Source: Piscicola geometra (taxonomy: Eukaryota; Annelida; Clitellata; Hirudinida; Piscicolidae). Taken from it: 64,000 nucleotides of DNA. The DNA is taken from NCBI GenBank assembly GCA_943735955.1, contig OX030960.1, positions 4,519,287 through 4,583,286 on the forward strand, read 5' to 3'. Below, in pieces: positions 46,218 to 60,400 of the stretch (position 1 is its first letter; each line of letters opens with the position of its first letter). A program made the position numbers and the translations under genes. A model generated the notes under the pieces. That model was not told the DNA's origin. It did no database searches and worked only from the letters and a program-made list of their open reading frames with translations.

Positions 46218-47675
46218 TCAGACTGCAGCTTCACCTTTGAAACACAACTTAAGTTTTTTCGTTTCTAAATCAGTGATGTTGGCGTGGAAAAATCCGTCAC
46301 CCTTGGAAAATGAATAAGTGAATGTCTAAATCTACTGTTTTTATAGAAGAGAATATTTTGTTAGCTAAATAAGTGAATTAATTTTAATTAACAAAATTTA
46401 GAACCAACATTCTCTGGTTTTATAAACTTTTCAAGCTGTTTTTTATACTCTAATGTCTTTCCAGTCGAGGCTGAAAAAGTGTCAAAATAAACCATTAGTC
46501 AGTCATTATTCAGAAATCAACCCTTTAACTAACCGAGTTTGAATGGACAATACGTCTGTGTAAGTTGAGAAGGGAAAAAATCTCTTCCAAACACTTCCAC
46601 TTCTTCACAGCTATGAACGTTGCAGTTTGAAAACAAAGGATCATCGTCTTGTTCCTGCTCAGTTAACCAAATGTCGACACAAACCTTGATTTTCGACATT
46701 ATCAACGCTGCGAAATGAGTAAATGGAGTGATTGAGATGGGATGTGGCCATGGCGGCCGTCCTAGGGGTTGTCTTGGGGTCTGGACCTTTTTGGTGGTGA
46801 GGGAGTCCGCCTTAATGTGAACCCTCTCCCCCCCCCCCCCCACTTTGAAAAATAATAATTTTAAACTTGTTTTGATACGATCATAATCGTCAACCATGGC
46901 ATAAAACAGAATGTTTACATAATAATACATGGCGAGTATGTGTAGTTATAGTGATAGCTGTCTTAAACAAAACTTTTCTTCGCTTACTTAAATATTCATA
47001 TAGAAAAAAAAGTTTGCATTTTTTTTAGTGGGTAGAAGGGGGTTCCGGACCCCAAGACACCCCCCCCCCCCCCAAGATCATCCATTCTGGTTAGGACCCT
47101 CCCAAGGTTTGCAGCAGATCACCGCCCCTGGATGTAGTAATGCTACATTGTAGCATATTGGTAAGTGTTCTTTCTAGTTGATGGAATTGGCTGTGAGAAT
47201 GTGTGGACGTTCAATACAGGTTTTCAGACGTTTTGGTCACACTCAAAGCAAAGCAGTTTCATGAAACTTACATTTTTCAGCTTCACGTGTACTATATAAT
47301 GATAACTATTGCAAGAAAAATACATTCTTACTTTCTCCTTCGTAGTGGAATTTCATTTTGTACATCACATCTCGAGTGATTACTTCAGGACTCCAAGACA
47401 TTCTTAACCTATTATTGGTTCCTGGGGATCATTTAGAAATATTTTAACAATGATGATTAGTTTTTTAACAGACATATAAACTTTTTTCGATAAAGTTAAT
47501 AAGGTAGGTAATAACGCCCATACGCATATAAATAATTTGAATTCAGATTAATAAAGAATAGACTGTAACAGCAATGAAGCAATGTTCTAAAACAAGCACC
47601 TTCACATGGCACTACGTCTGACGAGACACGAGTCAACAATAGAACCATCATCAAAACTTCTTTGTACAAAGTCAT
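46218..47675 (-). CDS. Secreted ML-domain protein (GM2-activator/MD-2-like)
   Basis: Five exons: 47600-47675, 47332-47421, 46534-46707, 46409-46470, 46218-46301; 161 residues, in phase. A short hydrophobic signal peptide (MTLYKEVLMMVLLLTRVSSD) precedes a small cysteine-bearing domain: VPCEG, MKFHYEGE, IKVCVDIWL, FSNCNVHSCEEVE, QTYCPFKLG, then a final strand pair GDGFFHANITDLETKKLKLC followed by FKGEAAV. The order of strands, the CPFK motif and the closing LxCFKxEA strand fit the MD-2-related lipid-recognition fold, closest in style to GM2 activator. Such proteins bind single lipid molecules in lysosomes or outside the cell. The sphingolipid enzyme neutral ceramidase is the next gene, but two adjacent genes are no proof of joint function. 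Intron 2 carries MITE copy 2. Confidence 0.72.
46749..47130. mobile_element. MITE copy 2 (about 382 bp)
   Basis: The left half (tgtcttggggtctggacc at about 46768) and the right half (reverse complement tgtcttggggtccggaacc) are inverted copies. The right terminus reverse-complemented is CAGGGGCGGTGATCTGCTGC. The flanking octamers gatgtggc / gatgtagt agree at 6 of 8. The interior contains atgtgtagttatagtgata, which is shared with copy 3. It lies in intron 2 of the ML-domain gene. Confidence 0.75.
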
Positions 47676-48798
47676 TGCTTTCCGTGGCTCTAAAAAAGTC
47701 CTTAAACGTTATGATACTAAGCGGATAATAATTAAAGGTGAACTTTGAAGAAATATATAGACAATTTCTATCTTTTAAAAAGAATTCTATAAAAAGAACT
47801 CTTTGGTACTGAAATATGTTGTCGAATATAGTTTCAATGACGCTGTGAAGCTTAATATCTAGTGTTGAGAGCTTTGAGGATTCATAGAAAATAGGTTTGA
47901 GATAGGCTCCTTGAGTGGCTGCACATTCATGGGTTTTCATCCCCTAGAGACTTTCCAGAATATAATTAAAACAAATATTTTCATAGAATTCAACACAAGT
48001 CGTGTTGAGAGATTTTTCGAGTTTTGCTGAAGTAGACATGGGGTGGATTTACATTGTCAAAAATGCCATCTTAACCAGAAAATCTTTATAAAATCTTAAT
48101 ATTTAAACTTGTATCAAATAATCAAATTATTTTATTATATATTTTTTTCTAAATTAAAATCTTATCAACGCTGAACGAGAACTGTTATCGAATAATTAAG
48201 TATCCTTTAAACTAAAAATTCCAAATAAAGTTTTATAATATCTTTAGTATACCATTTTGATGGTGATAAAAATGATCTAAAAATCCTCTTGCTACTTCAC
48301 TCCAAGTTATTTCAGTAAAAGCAACTGAACTTCACATTTATATAATGATAATCTTTTAATTTTTTAGACATTCCTTTTTGTAAATGACAATTGAATAAGA
48401 AGTGACAATAAAAAATATATATTTATTCAATATTTAAATTTCTGAAACAAAAATGACCGCAAGGTAAAATAAAGCTCTAAACATTCATTTTCTTGCTGAT
48501 TAAGGTGAAGAGCTTAACAGAAACTGTTTTTATTTATGTTTACGAACTACTGCGCTTTAAAAATTGATACCACCAACTTCAGATATTTCTGTCTATCTGA
48601 TTATTTTCAGACTTTTTTAATCCTAAATTTGCGAAAAAAATCAACGTTTAAAAATAAAATAATATTTTTACTTGCAAGTTTTATTTTAAAATTCAAAATC
48701 TAATTTAAAAGTTTCCAGTAGTTTTTAATTTAGATATGAAAGATGGTTAAATTCATATTTTCTAATCTCTTCAAAATATTTCTTCCATCTGAAACTGA
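47676..48798. other. Intergenic region upstream of the ML-domain gene
   Basis: It lies between the ML-gene start and the neutral-ceramidase stop, both on the minus strand. AT-rich; the ORF extending the ML gene's first exon upstream has no support. Nothing else is seen. Confidence 0.4.
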
Positions 48799-51700
48799 TT
48801 ATTTCACCAATTCGAACTCTTTCGAGACTCCATGATATTCTTCTAGCTTCTCCTTACCTACTCTAGCTACTCCATGGTGCACCAGCCTGTACACCCCTAA
48901 TTTCTGTTCAAGTGGTATGTCCCACTCAACTTTGACGTCACTCAGTTGGGCCCTCCATGTGCAATCTCCCGCCAGTCCAGGCAACTGTGGTTTGAAGGAA
49001 GTTTATGTCTTAAATTTTTTTCATTAAGTATAATAGAATATTTGAATTAATTATATTTATAAAAATAACGATGCTGCAAAAAAATATTTATTTATATATA
49101 TAACATTCCAGTGACATAATAATTCATTCACCTTCCCATGACAAGCACTATTCCAATGCATTCTGAATAATTAATATTAATATTTAATAATAATAAATAA
49201 TAATAATTGTATTATTTCAAGCTTTTGCTTCATACAAAGTGGACTACTTTGTTTCCCAGTCTGCATCAACGAAGACTGTAGTCCACCGGCTGTCGTTGCC
49301 TTTTCTGTGCTGAACCTCCACGTAGTTTATCTCCGTCTTCAAGAATAATTTATTTTCCGATCATTTCAAAATGTCTTCTAAAATAAAAATTTATTTTGGC
49401 GATTTAAATGACAAAAAATACACAAATAATTAAGCAATTTCAAAACTCAAGCACAGCTAACCGCAAGTTTATTCCTCGGATTACCAGCCCTGAATGAAAC
49501 ACTGGCCGTTTCACCGGGATGGTAGAAACTTTTCGGTTCCTTCAACACGTCTCCGAACTTTTCTTTCCGTTGCAGCAGATCGATCTTGGGTTCTGAAAGG
49601 GACTCCTTTTGCAGGCCCCTCAAGTCTGGTGGAGCAGTGCCTGCTGGTCGTGTGTCGTTCTGGGAGGAAAATATGAGACGGATTTGGTGAACGTATTTAA
49701 ATAAATGGATGTTTTTAATATGTGTTTTAAGAAATTAATTTTTGCATTTATTTAAAATTAAGTTTTCTAGACAGAGTGAAAATCGAAAATAAAGCTTACA
49801 AATATGTTGAAATAAAATTAAAAGTCGTCAGCTCACTTTAGCAAGGGCCTCAGCAAGGTCTTTGAAGTAGTGCGTGTAGAGAGTGAGTGTGTCTTTGCCG
49901 TATATGGTGCTGCCGCCTTCATAGCGCTGAATCTGAGAGGAGGTCGTCAAGTGGTTTCAGTCTTGGGGTGAGGATGATGGCTGTAGTCTTTAAGTTGTGT
50001 TGTGGTGGTTGAGGTATAGATTTTCAAAATGGTTGGCTGTGGTGGTTGTAGGGATAGGATGGAATTAATTGTGGTTGTTGATGCGGGTGATAAAGGTGAT
50101 GAAACACTAGTCAAAAAAATAACCAAAAAATCTTTAGTAATTAATTTAAAAAATACATATCTTCCATTGTCGATCGAATCTTACAAACCATGTACTCTTG
50201 ACTGGTGGTAACGTAGGAGGAGTAGCCGTTGGAAATGCTTGCGATGAAAACTCTCGTATCGCTGGAAAGGCTGTTAGCCACCAAAACCTGATATTATATT
50301 AGCATAAAAAGTATAATAATTGATCAAGAATATTATAAAAATATTCCAAATTAATAAATTAATAATTATTTTTTAAAGTATTAGATTCGTGGTAGTCATG
50401 GGCGGTGATTTAGACAGATATCACTATAACTACACATCATGGGGTCAGAACCCCCCAGGATCGCCGCCCATGGTGGTAGTCACTGCAATTCAAAGTTACT
50501 TTGTGAATGGCTTCTTTCATCTTGCGTCCTGCCATAGTGCTGTCAAAGGGTTAAAGTTTTAGTAAACCTTTTTTCATCATTAACGTTACTTTACACGATC
50601 AACTAGTTAATTCTCAACAGCCTTATCTCTACAATCAAAGTCTTTTCTACTTAAAACATTTAGTGTTATCACCATCGTTCTCTTCACCACCATTATGATT
50701 CTCATCATCTTATCATCACTATCGTCATCATCATCATCATCATCATCATCCCCATCCTCATCATCACTTACGTTATTTCTGCAGGAAGAGCCACCAGCAC
50801 CACACTGCCTATCTTGATCATCTGCAAGGGAACTACAGAAGGCTGCCATGGAAACGGGTCGTTCGTCTTTGTGATTATGGTGGTAAATGACTTTGAATTC
50901 AAATCGAGATTTTCGAAAAACATTTTATTCAAGTTAAATAAAAAATTATTATATTTATTTTGTTGTTGTGAATGGGTTGTAATTTAAATCAAGACTTTCA
51001 AGAAAAACTTTAAAAAAATTATCAATAAAAAATAAGTTTATTATTTTATTTTTTAAACTCAACCAAACACCTATAAACCGCCAAAAAAAACCAACAACAA
51101 AACCACACGAGAAGCACAAACGAATGGCCAACAACGAAGCAGCCAACTAACAGCTCCAGTGTGCAGGAGGATGGGCTTGGGTGAGTGGCATTCCTTGTCA
51201 AGACTGCTCTTGTTGAAAGCAAGCTTTGTAAGTTTTTCGACAGCATCGATCGTTTCAAATGTACCTAAAAAACATCCGTTAGAATCATTATTATCGTCAT
51301 CATCCCCATCATCCCCATTATCATCATCATCGCCACCACCGTCGTCATCATCATCATCACCTTGCAGAAAGGGGGGCATGCCAGGTCCATCGGTACTACC
51401 GGCTCCAAAGGCGTATCCCAGAGCTGGTCTGCACGTCTTGATCACCTTTGTGACGATGAAATGATGATTGGATGCTGATGCTTATAGATGCTGATGGAAT
51501 GGTAAAAAGGGTTTGGTGGCAAACGAAGTTTGAAACAATTTTTCCCAAAATAGGTAAAAGGCTGAAAACATTATGAAAAAAGTAAAGAAAATATTTTGTT
51601 ACTATTATCATTACAATCATCGTCATCATCATCGTCATTATCTTCATTCTTTTTCTCTTCATCCATTCATCATCATCATCATCATCATTCATCATTAGCC

Positions 51701-54315
51701 CCTACCCACCTCGTCTTGAACCTTGATGGATTGCTCACTCATATTCACCCATTGGTGTATGAATCGAATGTCCGCATCCAACTTCACCCATGCATCTTTC
51801 TTTCTGTGCAGTTCCTGGTGGATGGAGGGGTGCAATAGGGTATTGAGTGAGAGTTAATTGACCAGTGCAGAAATGAATCGGGGAGTAATGGTGTAAATTA
51901 AGTAATTTTATAAATAAATAGAAAAATTAATCGATATATTGATTAATTTGCAAAAGACAAACAGAAAAATAATAAAGAGCATTGGATAAATAAATAGATG
52001 AATGATTAATTGATGAACAATCAAAGCTCCAACAATGGTCTTTTGGGACAGAGCTCTTCCAACAAGGGCAGCATCCTTAAACTGGTCGTTTGTAGGACCT
52101 TTGCCGTTGCAGAGTTTAGGCTGGAAGAAGAAAAAATCTTTTAAAAAAATTACCTTCGAAATTTATTTATTTTCTTTGATTATTTTGAATTGTCTTATCA
52201 TCAATCGCGTTCATTTCAAAACAACTTCAACACCATCCTTCAAAACAACCCCAACACCTTCACACTTAAAAACCACCACACACATTCTTCGGCTGTTCGG
52301 GACAGTTGCTGAGATCTTCGGTGCAAAAGTCGTTGGTGTTGTCGCATCTGGTGCCGTTGATGTTGGGAGAGGCATCCCCTGAGAAGGCCTGTGCAAACGC
52401 TGTCACCAGACCTTTCTATCGTGGTGGTTTTAAGAGTCTTTAATGAGATTAACAGTAAATGAAATTAAAAAATTAAATTATAAATTTTTTAAAGTTAAAA
52501 TTTTAATTTTAATTTAACAAAAATTGAATGGTTAAACCTAAATTTAATTAAGATAAATTTAAAATGTAAATAACTTTTAAATTACTTTTATATTACAAAA
52601 TTTTGTATTTCTTAAATTTACCGCTGAAGCTTCTTGCTTGAGGAGCTTATGTGTTTGTAGGGCTGCATAGCCGTAACTGTCTGAGCTGATAAGGTGGTTT
52701 GTAGGCTGCACGCTTGTGGGATGGACTCCGTAGAAACTGAAAGATTGGAATAAAATTCAAAACTGCATAAAATTGCGGAATAAATCAATCAAATTACCTT
52801 CCAAAACATTGTTTTGCCCATTCAACTCGCTTTACACTTAACCTAAAGTTTCATTTAAACTCAAACGACTTTGAATTATATATAAAAATTCAAAATTGCG
52901 TTAAATCATGAAAGAATACCAACCCACCTGAGTGATCCAAACACTTTGCCTTCTGAGTCTAGCAGCCTCAAGACGTCTAACGCTTTCTCAGTGCTGTCTT
53001 TATAACTGTTTTAAATAGATTAAACAAACTTTTTTTCTTTAAAAAAACGTTTGAAATATTTTTGAAAAATAATAACTCAGACTATTAATTTATGCATAAA
53101 TATCTAATATTCAAAGTTTATTAGACGATTTGATGTTTTCTAAGCATGTCTCTACCGATTCAAGTCCTCGGGATGGTTGTTCTTGTAGGCATAGGCGCTT
53201 CTGCTGACGCTGATGCCCCTCACTTCGTCTCTTGCAACACTCAAGTCACTCTCCCTCCTGCTTTCGTAAGCTTCGACTATGCTCTGGTTGAAAAGAAAGT
53301 AATTCGGGTTTAACAAGAAAAAGGTTTTATACCATTCCTAGTTATTAAAAAATTATTCGATAATTTCAAAAATTAATCATTTTAAAATTATTATTTATAA
53401 TATTTTTCAAACAGGAAAAAAATTGTTTAATCCCAAGAACATACGTTAACGATTCCGTCTGCAATGGTTCCAACGACATCTGCGTTGACTCCGCCCGAAG
53501 GCTGCTGGTACAGAAAGTAAGTGTGGAAGCCTCCAGGAAAAGAATGCGAGTGAGTCGCCATCAGAAGAACATTTTGGTGGTCAAAAACGTTTGGTAGCTT
53601 CGTTTTTAGTCGTTCAATCACCTGGAATTTGGGAAGATTGATTTATGATAAATATTTTAAACGTTTTTTAGTTGTTTATGATTAGTTGACGGTTTATTAA
53701 ATTAAAGAAATGTTTAGCGAATTTCCAGGTACCTCTTGCTTCAAAGCTTGAGATATCATGCACAAATCAACTACCACCATTGCTACCACGTTTTTGCTGG
53801 AAGAAGGCAAAACTGAGAATAGCTGAAACGAATCTATTGAAAACTTAAAACCTTAATAAAAAAACAAAAAAACAAGTTGGTTTGGATTTTAACATTTCCA
53901 ATTATTAATTATGTGGCACTAAGAAGTGTTCTTTCAATAATTATTCGTTTTAAAACTAGTTTTTATTGATAGTTAACTGGTCTGAGATGACAAAGGCCCT
54001 GCTGTATTGTCTGGTGTGGATGCCCCTCGAGTCTTGTTTCTTGCGAGCGTAACCGTACTGTGGTGGTGTGGTTTATGGTGTTGTGAAGGTTTATGCCTTG
54101 TTTTAACCGGATTTTTAAAAGAGCAATTATTTCGAAAAATGATTATTCAATTTGCTTTCGTTATCGATTCCATTCATCCATCTTCCAACCATCATCTCGT
54201 CAGTGATGACGCTGGTGATGTCATGAATAGCCACTCCTGCATTGTACTTTTGCGAGTGGACCAGATGACAGGCCACTGCAACAAGGAAGAGAGCTAAGAT
54301 TCGATTCAAAAACAT
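48799..54315 (-). CDS. ASAH2: Neutral ceramidase
   Basis: Twenty exons: 54190-54315, 53978-54057, 53733-53796, 53445-53621, 53156-53283, 52928-53005, 52622-52736, 52284-52415, 52034-52120, 51710-51814, 51361-51445, 51152-51264, 50772-50866, 50500-50539, 50189-50287, 49837-49932, 49462-49659, 49248-49336, 49132-49162, 48799-48984; 707 residues, near the fly enzyme's length, in phase throughout. It hydrolyses ceramide to sphingosine and fatty acid. A signal peptide (MFLNRILALFLVAVACHLVH) comes first; then VVDLCMISQALKQE, the zinc-site LLMATHSHSFPGGFHTYF, VSRSAYAYKNN, SFYGVHPTS, the catalytic-serine region AFAQAFSGDASPNINGTRC, CRPALGYAFGAGSTDGPG, CHSPKPILLHTGA, ALPAEITTMAGRKMKEA, SSYVTTSQEYMIQRYEGGST and the C-terminal immunoglobulin-like part. 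There is no serine/threonine-rich mucin box after the signal, as in soluble invertebrate enzymes. Intron 14 holds MITE copy 3. Confidence 0.96.
50397..50472. mobile_element. MITE copy 3 (76 bp, perfect 8-bp target duplication)
   Basis: It is flanked by GTGGTAGT on both sides (50389-50396 and 50473-50480). Termini are CATGGGCGGTGATT and, reverse-complemented, CATGGGCGGCGATC. The interior tatcactataactacacat is the complement of an internal segment of copy 2, so this is an internally deleted relative. It takes up over a third of the 212-bp neutral-ceramidase intron 14. Confidence 0.9.
50701..51685. repeat. (ATC)n / CCATCATC runs in neutral-ceramidase introns
   Basis: Short ATC-type trinucleotide runs at about 50701-50766, 51295-51360 and 51620-51690 lie in three separate introns; aspartate- or histidine-rich ORFs over them are artefacts. 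Confidence 0.8.
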
Positions 54316-55047
54316 TCTAAATTGCCAAAATGGAATTTAATTTTTTTATTTGAACTGCACTTTATGTTGGAGTTTTGACATTAGGTCACATTTCTTGGAA
54401 TTTATAGAATTTGATAAGAGTACTTTGAGTCTCTATTTTTGACCATCCAGCTGTTATCTTTTTGATAAAAAAGTTCCAAGTTCAAGATCGACTTGCCAAC
54501 AAAGGATATTTAAAAATTGCTTATGATAAGACTTATTTTAATCTTGAAGCTTTTTTAACGCTTAACCGAAGTTCAAAAAGTTATTTTGCTTGGAAGGTCA
54601 AAAGTATGCTGAAGTTAACATTTTAACATTTTGAAACAATCTTTTAAATAACACTATAAGGTGCTACATGTTATTTTTAGCTTCAGATTTTTGACATTTT
54701 AGTTTTGTCATAATTGTCCTTTCTTGATCTATGATTTTAACTAAAATATTTACACAATTACACCGAATAGTTATTCAAAAGTTATCAATTTCATTAAAAA
54801 TGTCAGGAATCAGCATTATAATTTATAAATTAGAGCCTTATTATTATATTATTAGATCGCACATCGCAGCCATATCGGAAGTCTGACTTTAGTTTTTCCT
54901 TTTTTTGTTGATATTCTCTGTAAGTGCTTCTTTTCACTTGAATTTGTATCTCTTCTGATCTATGTTTAGTTATTATATAAAAACTTTTTAAATGGTTTTT
55001 AAACAGTATTTAGGTCATATTTTGTATTTATTTTATTTTTCAGAACA
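54316..55047. promoter_or_regulatory. Divergent promoter region of neutral ceramidase and RPL27, with RPL27 5'-UTR intron
   Basis: The two genes diverge from here. A non-coding first exon of RPL27 probably ends at 54920 (ttctct/GTAAGT) and splices to tttttcag/AACAATGG at 55044, a standard ribosomal-protein arrangement. Pyrimidine tracts (tttttcctttttttg, about 54893-54909) could provide a 5'-TOP-like start, but the exact cap site cannot be read from sequence. Confidence 0.5.
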
Positions 55048-55986
55048 ATGGGAAAATTCCTTAAACCTGGAAAGGTTGTGCTTGTTCTCGGGGGCAAGTA
55101 TGCTGGAAGAAAGGCTGTCATTATCAAGGTATTAACAAATCTATTTATTATTTTTATTTACCTTCAAGACATAGATATTTTTAATGATCTGGATCTAAAA
55201 TTCACCAATCCATCAGAACCATGACGAGGGAACTTCTGACAAGCCTTACGGACATGCTTTGGTAGCAGGCATTGACAGATACCCCATGAGGATTCTGAAG
55301 AAGATGTCCAAGAAGAGAGTTAAGCAGAGGAGCAAGGTCAAGCCATTCCTCAGGGTCTACAACTACAACCACATCATGCCCACTCGGTACTTAGCTATAC
55401 CTTTCTGATTCAATTGTTTTTCATTTTTAGCACACAAATTTATTACTCAAAACTGCACTTTGTGAATCTAAAAAAAACTTATTTTTTAAAACTTCAGTTA
55501 CTCTGTGGATGTGAACTTGGACAAGCAGGTAGTGAACAAGGATGCATTCAGAGACCCTGCTCTTCGAGTCAAGGCCAGAAGGGAAATCAAAGCCAAGTTT
55601 GAAGCTCGGTATGTTTATCTATGGTTGTTCCAATTTATATTAACCAAATGTCATTTATCAGTTTACATTGAGGACTCTACATGTTGAAAAGTTTTTATCT
55701 TGAAAATATTTTCAACCACGGAGAATTTCAACCTGCTCTTTAGTCAGTGTTGGCCAGACACCATGGAATAGCATACTCATCTCTCAATATTTTCAATTAT
55801 TGTTTCAGCTTCATTAAGCTTGAAATCATTGAAGGATGGACATTTTAAAATTCAAAATTACTAATTAAATTTTTATCATTATCTTGCATTACTTTATTAT
55901 TAATTCTTATTTAATATATATACAATTTTCTTGAAAGGTACAAGACAGGCAAGAACAGATGGTTCTTCACCAAACTGAGGTTCTGA
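55048..55986 (+). CDS. RPL27: 60S ribosomal protein L27 (eL27)
   Basis: Four coding exons: 55048-55128, 55217-55386, 55498-55608, 55938-55986; 136 residues, the same length as human RPL27. [20 protein letters not shown] opens with the KOW-type motif; then [54 protein letters not shown] and the invariant end [15 protein letters not shown]. It is a structural component of the large ribosomal subunit. Introns are GT..AG. The gene converges on IDI, about 385 bp away. Confidence 0.98.
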
Positions 55987-56371
55987 ACACCATTGCAACC
56001 ATAATGACTGTTGTTGCCAGTGCTTGTTCAAATAAACCCAGTAAAAAGTATTGTGTTCTAATAATAAGTTCTATGCAATGCCACAAGTATCAACCTTTAA
56101 ACAAAGGCATCTGCATGTTTCATCAAAAAAGGCAACACCCCAATGTAGATTTTCAAACAATTTGATGAAGCTAAAAGTTGAGTTGAGGTTCATTCATTGG
56201 TAATACCAGTTATATTCTGGCTTGAAGTGAGGATAAGCCCAAGCTCATAAAATTTGAACTCATCAAAGTAGTTAGCCATTATTGCTGGGGCATCATGAGT
56301 GAAATTTAACAACATTAGTATGAATTGTATTTATATACTTGAGTTGACAAAAAATTTAAGATAAAAGCCTA

Positions 56372-57426
<1,055 letters not shown>

Positions 57427-60400
57427 TGGAGACCTACTGTGTATGATTTAAAGCTTAATTAATTCAAGTTTATAAACTAAAATTATTTATATTATTAATG
57501 AAAAAATTACTTTAAAAACCTTATCATTCTGGGAATATATTTAAAAAGCATCTAGATGTGTTTTGGAAGTAAATTTTTTCATTCAACTTAAAACAAAACT
57601 TTCATTTTTCATTTTTTTTCAGTTTAATTTTTAAATAATTTATTTTTATTTAAGATTTTCAAAATTTAAAGAATTTTTTCAACTTTTTTAGTTTGAAATA
57701 CTCAATATGTGTGAAGGTTCTTTAAATTAACTTGGAGTGGATCCCGTGAAGCATTGGAAAAACGTTTCCTCCCAGAAATATTCTTTTTTTTGTTGCTTTT
57801 TTATAATAAGTATTATTAAACATTGTTTAATGGGAAATAAATATATGAGCATCAACATTGAATTAAATTGCGATATTTGACTAAAAGTCTGGTAATATAA
57901 AAAAGCTTGAGGGTGAATGAGGAAGTAGCATGATGGAAAGGAAGTTATTAAAAAGTTGAAAAGGTAGCCAGTAAAGTATGGTGTCGTCAAAAAAATGCAT
58001 TTTAGGAACTGTATAAAAGGCATTCTTATTAGTATTTATTGATCAATTAAAACTTTGAATAAATGAAAGTTCACTGTATTTGCCTCAACCACATAAGGTG
58101 GAATTTGGATATTCAAAAAAGTGGGGTCCGTCTGAATACGAACACATAGCTTTCCTTGGAAACATAATTTTGGTTTTAATTCAAATGTAAAAATGATTCT
58201 GTTTAAAAATATGACAAATTATATTTTCTATGCACACTAAAATAAAATTTGTTGTCATAAAAACATTTAAAACTATTTTTTAAGCATACATATAGAGAGG
58301 CACCTTAGGAGACGTCAGAGGGCGGTAGGCTCAGCTGCATCCTTGCTTCTTCATAAGCATGGATTAGGAAGAGGATTAATGTGAAGGAGATGTAGTATCA
58401 AAGATTATATACACGAAAACATATTGCTTAAGCATTCTTCATCGTTTGCAAAAGAATATTTGAACAAATATTTTTTCATGATAAAATCCACAAATATAAC
58501 AGGGTTAATTTACAATTGCAAACCAAATGAAGGTTATGATGTGGTGATTAAAACTGCGCACTGTTGCATGGTAAAATAAAATAAATAAACTCTTAAATTT
58601 CTGTTTAATAAATGAATTTAAGTATAAATAATAAAAAAAGCATTTTATAAGCCACAAAACACACACACGTGCACACATAAGCGAGCACACAACACATAAA
58701 AAGAAAGAACTAGCAGGAGTATAAATTTCAAAAGGTCTCCGAATCAGTGTTGAGATTTATGTGTGAGATGGTCGCTGTTGTTGTTGCAGTGGTGGTGGTG
58801 GTGGTGGCGGTGGCGGTAGTGCTTTGAGTTTATTAAAGGGGAATGGTGGATTGTGTAGTGGACAGAGTGTTTGTTTGAGGCTGGATGTGTTTGTTGGTTT
58901 GATTTTTTTGATGATATTGGTTGTAGTGATATATAGTGAAGATGGTGGAGATGATGGAAGTCTATTTTTTTGTAGAAGTGGTTGTGAAAATTTCACGAAG
59001 AGAAGTGGTGGTAATGATTAAAAAATGAAAATAAGAAATGATGATGATAATGATCAAGAGGTTGAAGATGACGATGATGGTGATGATGATAGTATTAGTG
59101 ACAGTTTATTTGTCAGTTTTGCTAATCATATTACGTCACCCGCATCAGAAGGCTCACTTTCAAGAGCAGGAAACAATAAATAAAAAGCAATTAGAGAGGA
59201 GCATCACTTCAAAGAGGCGCACAACTGACACCGCCTTAACGCATGCACAACCACGCTCTGAGAACAACATCACCAACCAACCCCACCAGTTCCAATACCA
59301 GAAACATTATACATACTAAATAAACCACCTGTACCACTGACACCAACATCATTTCTGACACCACAAAAAATCTTCCACAATTCCCATCACCACCAGCACC
59401 TCACCAACACCACACAAACACTTCACCAAAGCACGCCCAACTACACCCCGAGGCATAACATGTGTGCTCGTATTTAGTGGTGCCTAGTAATTAGTCCCAC
59501 CCTTATCTCTTTCCGTTTAAAAGTGAATCACACACGTCTGCTTGCGAGGTCAAGCGCTTAATTGACTTACGATAATTTGTTGGTATTTTGTGCGTCTCCT
59601 CGCGTTTTGGAATCATCAATCATCGGTACGATGACGACGTGTGCTCAATTGTGGGAGACAGAAGCCTTTTTCCCACGTCATCATTTTTAATTTACATGCG
59701 TTTATTATAGCGAAGCTGTCCTTAAAAGAACATTCTAGAAGTTTACTTACTTCCTTATACTTCATCATCATCATCATCGTACTACCACCTTAGGATCTTT
59801 CCGTGCTCTTTCTATGTTTCTCTCATTTCTCCATTCCTTCACATAACCACAAACCACGCAACAAGCAATCATCTCAGCCCTTCCATCCTCTATTACCTCT
59901 CTCTCCTTCACCAGCACACACCCATCCTTTTAAAAAAACAACTTTAAAAAAAGCCACTTTTCCGCACAAACTACTAAAACAAACGGCAGATGGCAAGCGG
60001 GTGGACGTGACCGAAGACTCTTTATGTTGCCTCACTCCGCTGGTGCTTAGCTTTAACGGCCAGGGCGGATAATTTGTTACGTTACGCTCGGGGATTTCTT
60101 CGCAGACGAGCGTGGAATTCTTACTGCCTTGTCTGTGCTCCTTATCTGTGCGCTTTTCAGTTACTTAAAAATAGTTTTTTCTATTTCGTATTTGTAAGTT
60201 TGTAAAAAAATGAACCATCTTGATATATGAATGTATAACTAAGTGTTGCCCACTTTCTCATCAGCAATTCCATTCAAACTTCACGTAGTTAAAACCTACA
60301 AATTGAGACACGCGTCTTGAGTGACATAAGCACTACATGCTGCGAGGAGAGTGGGCGATGGTCATTAGTGTGCAACCGGTGGAGTGTCTTGCCTGCACTG

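Noticed and set aside
58306..58372. Candidate terminal coding exon (HAYEEARMQLSLPPSDVS then stop) on minus
   Set aside because: Composition is coding-like, but no convincing acceptor precedes it and no matching upstream exon was found, so it is only mentioned in the intergenic entry.
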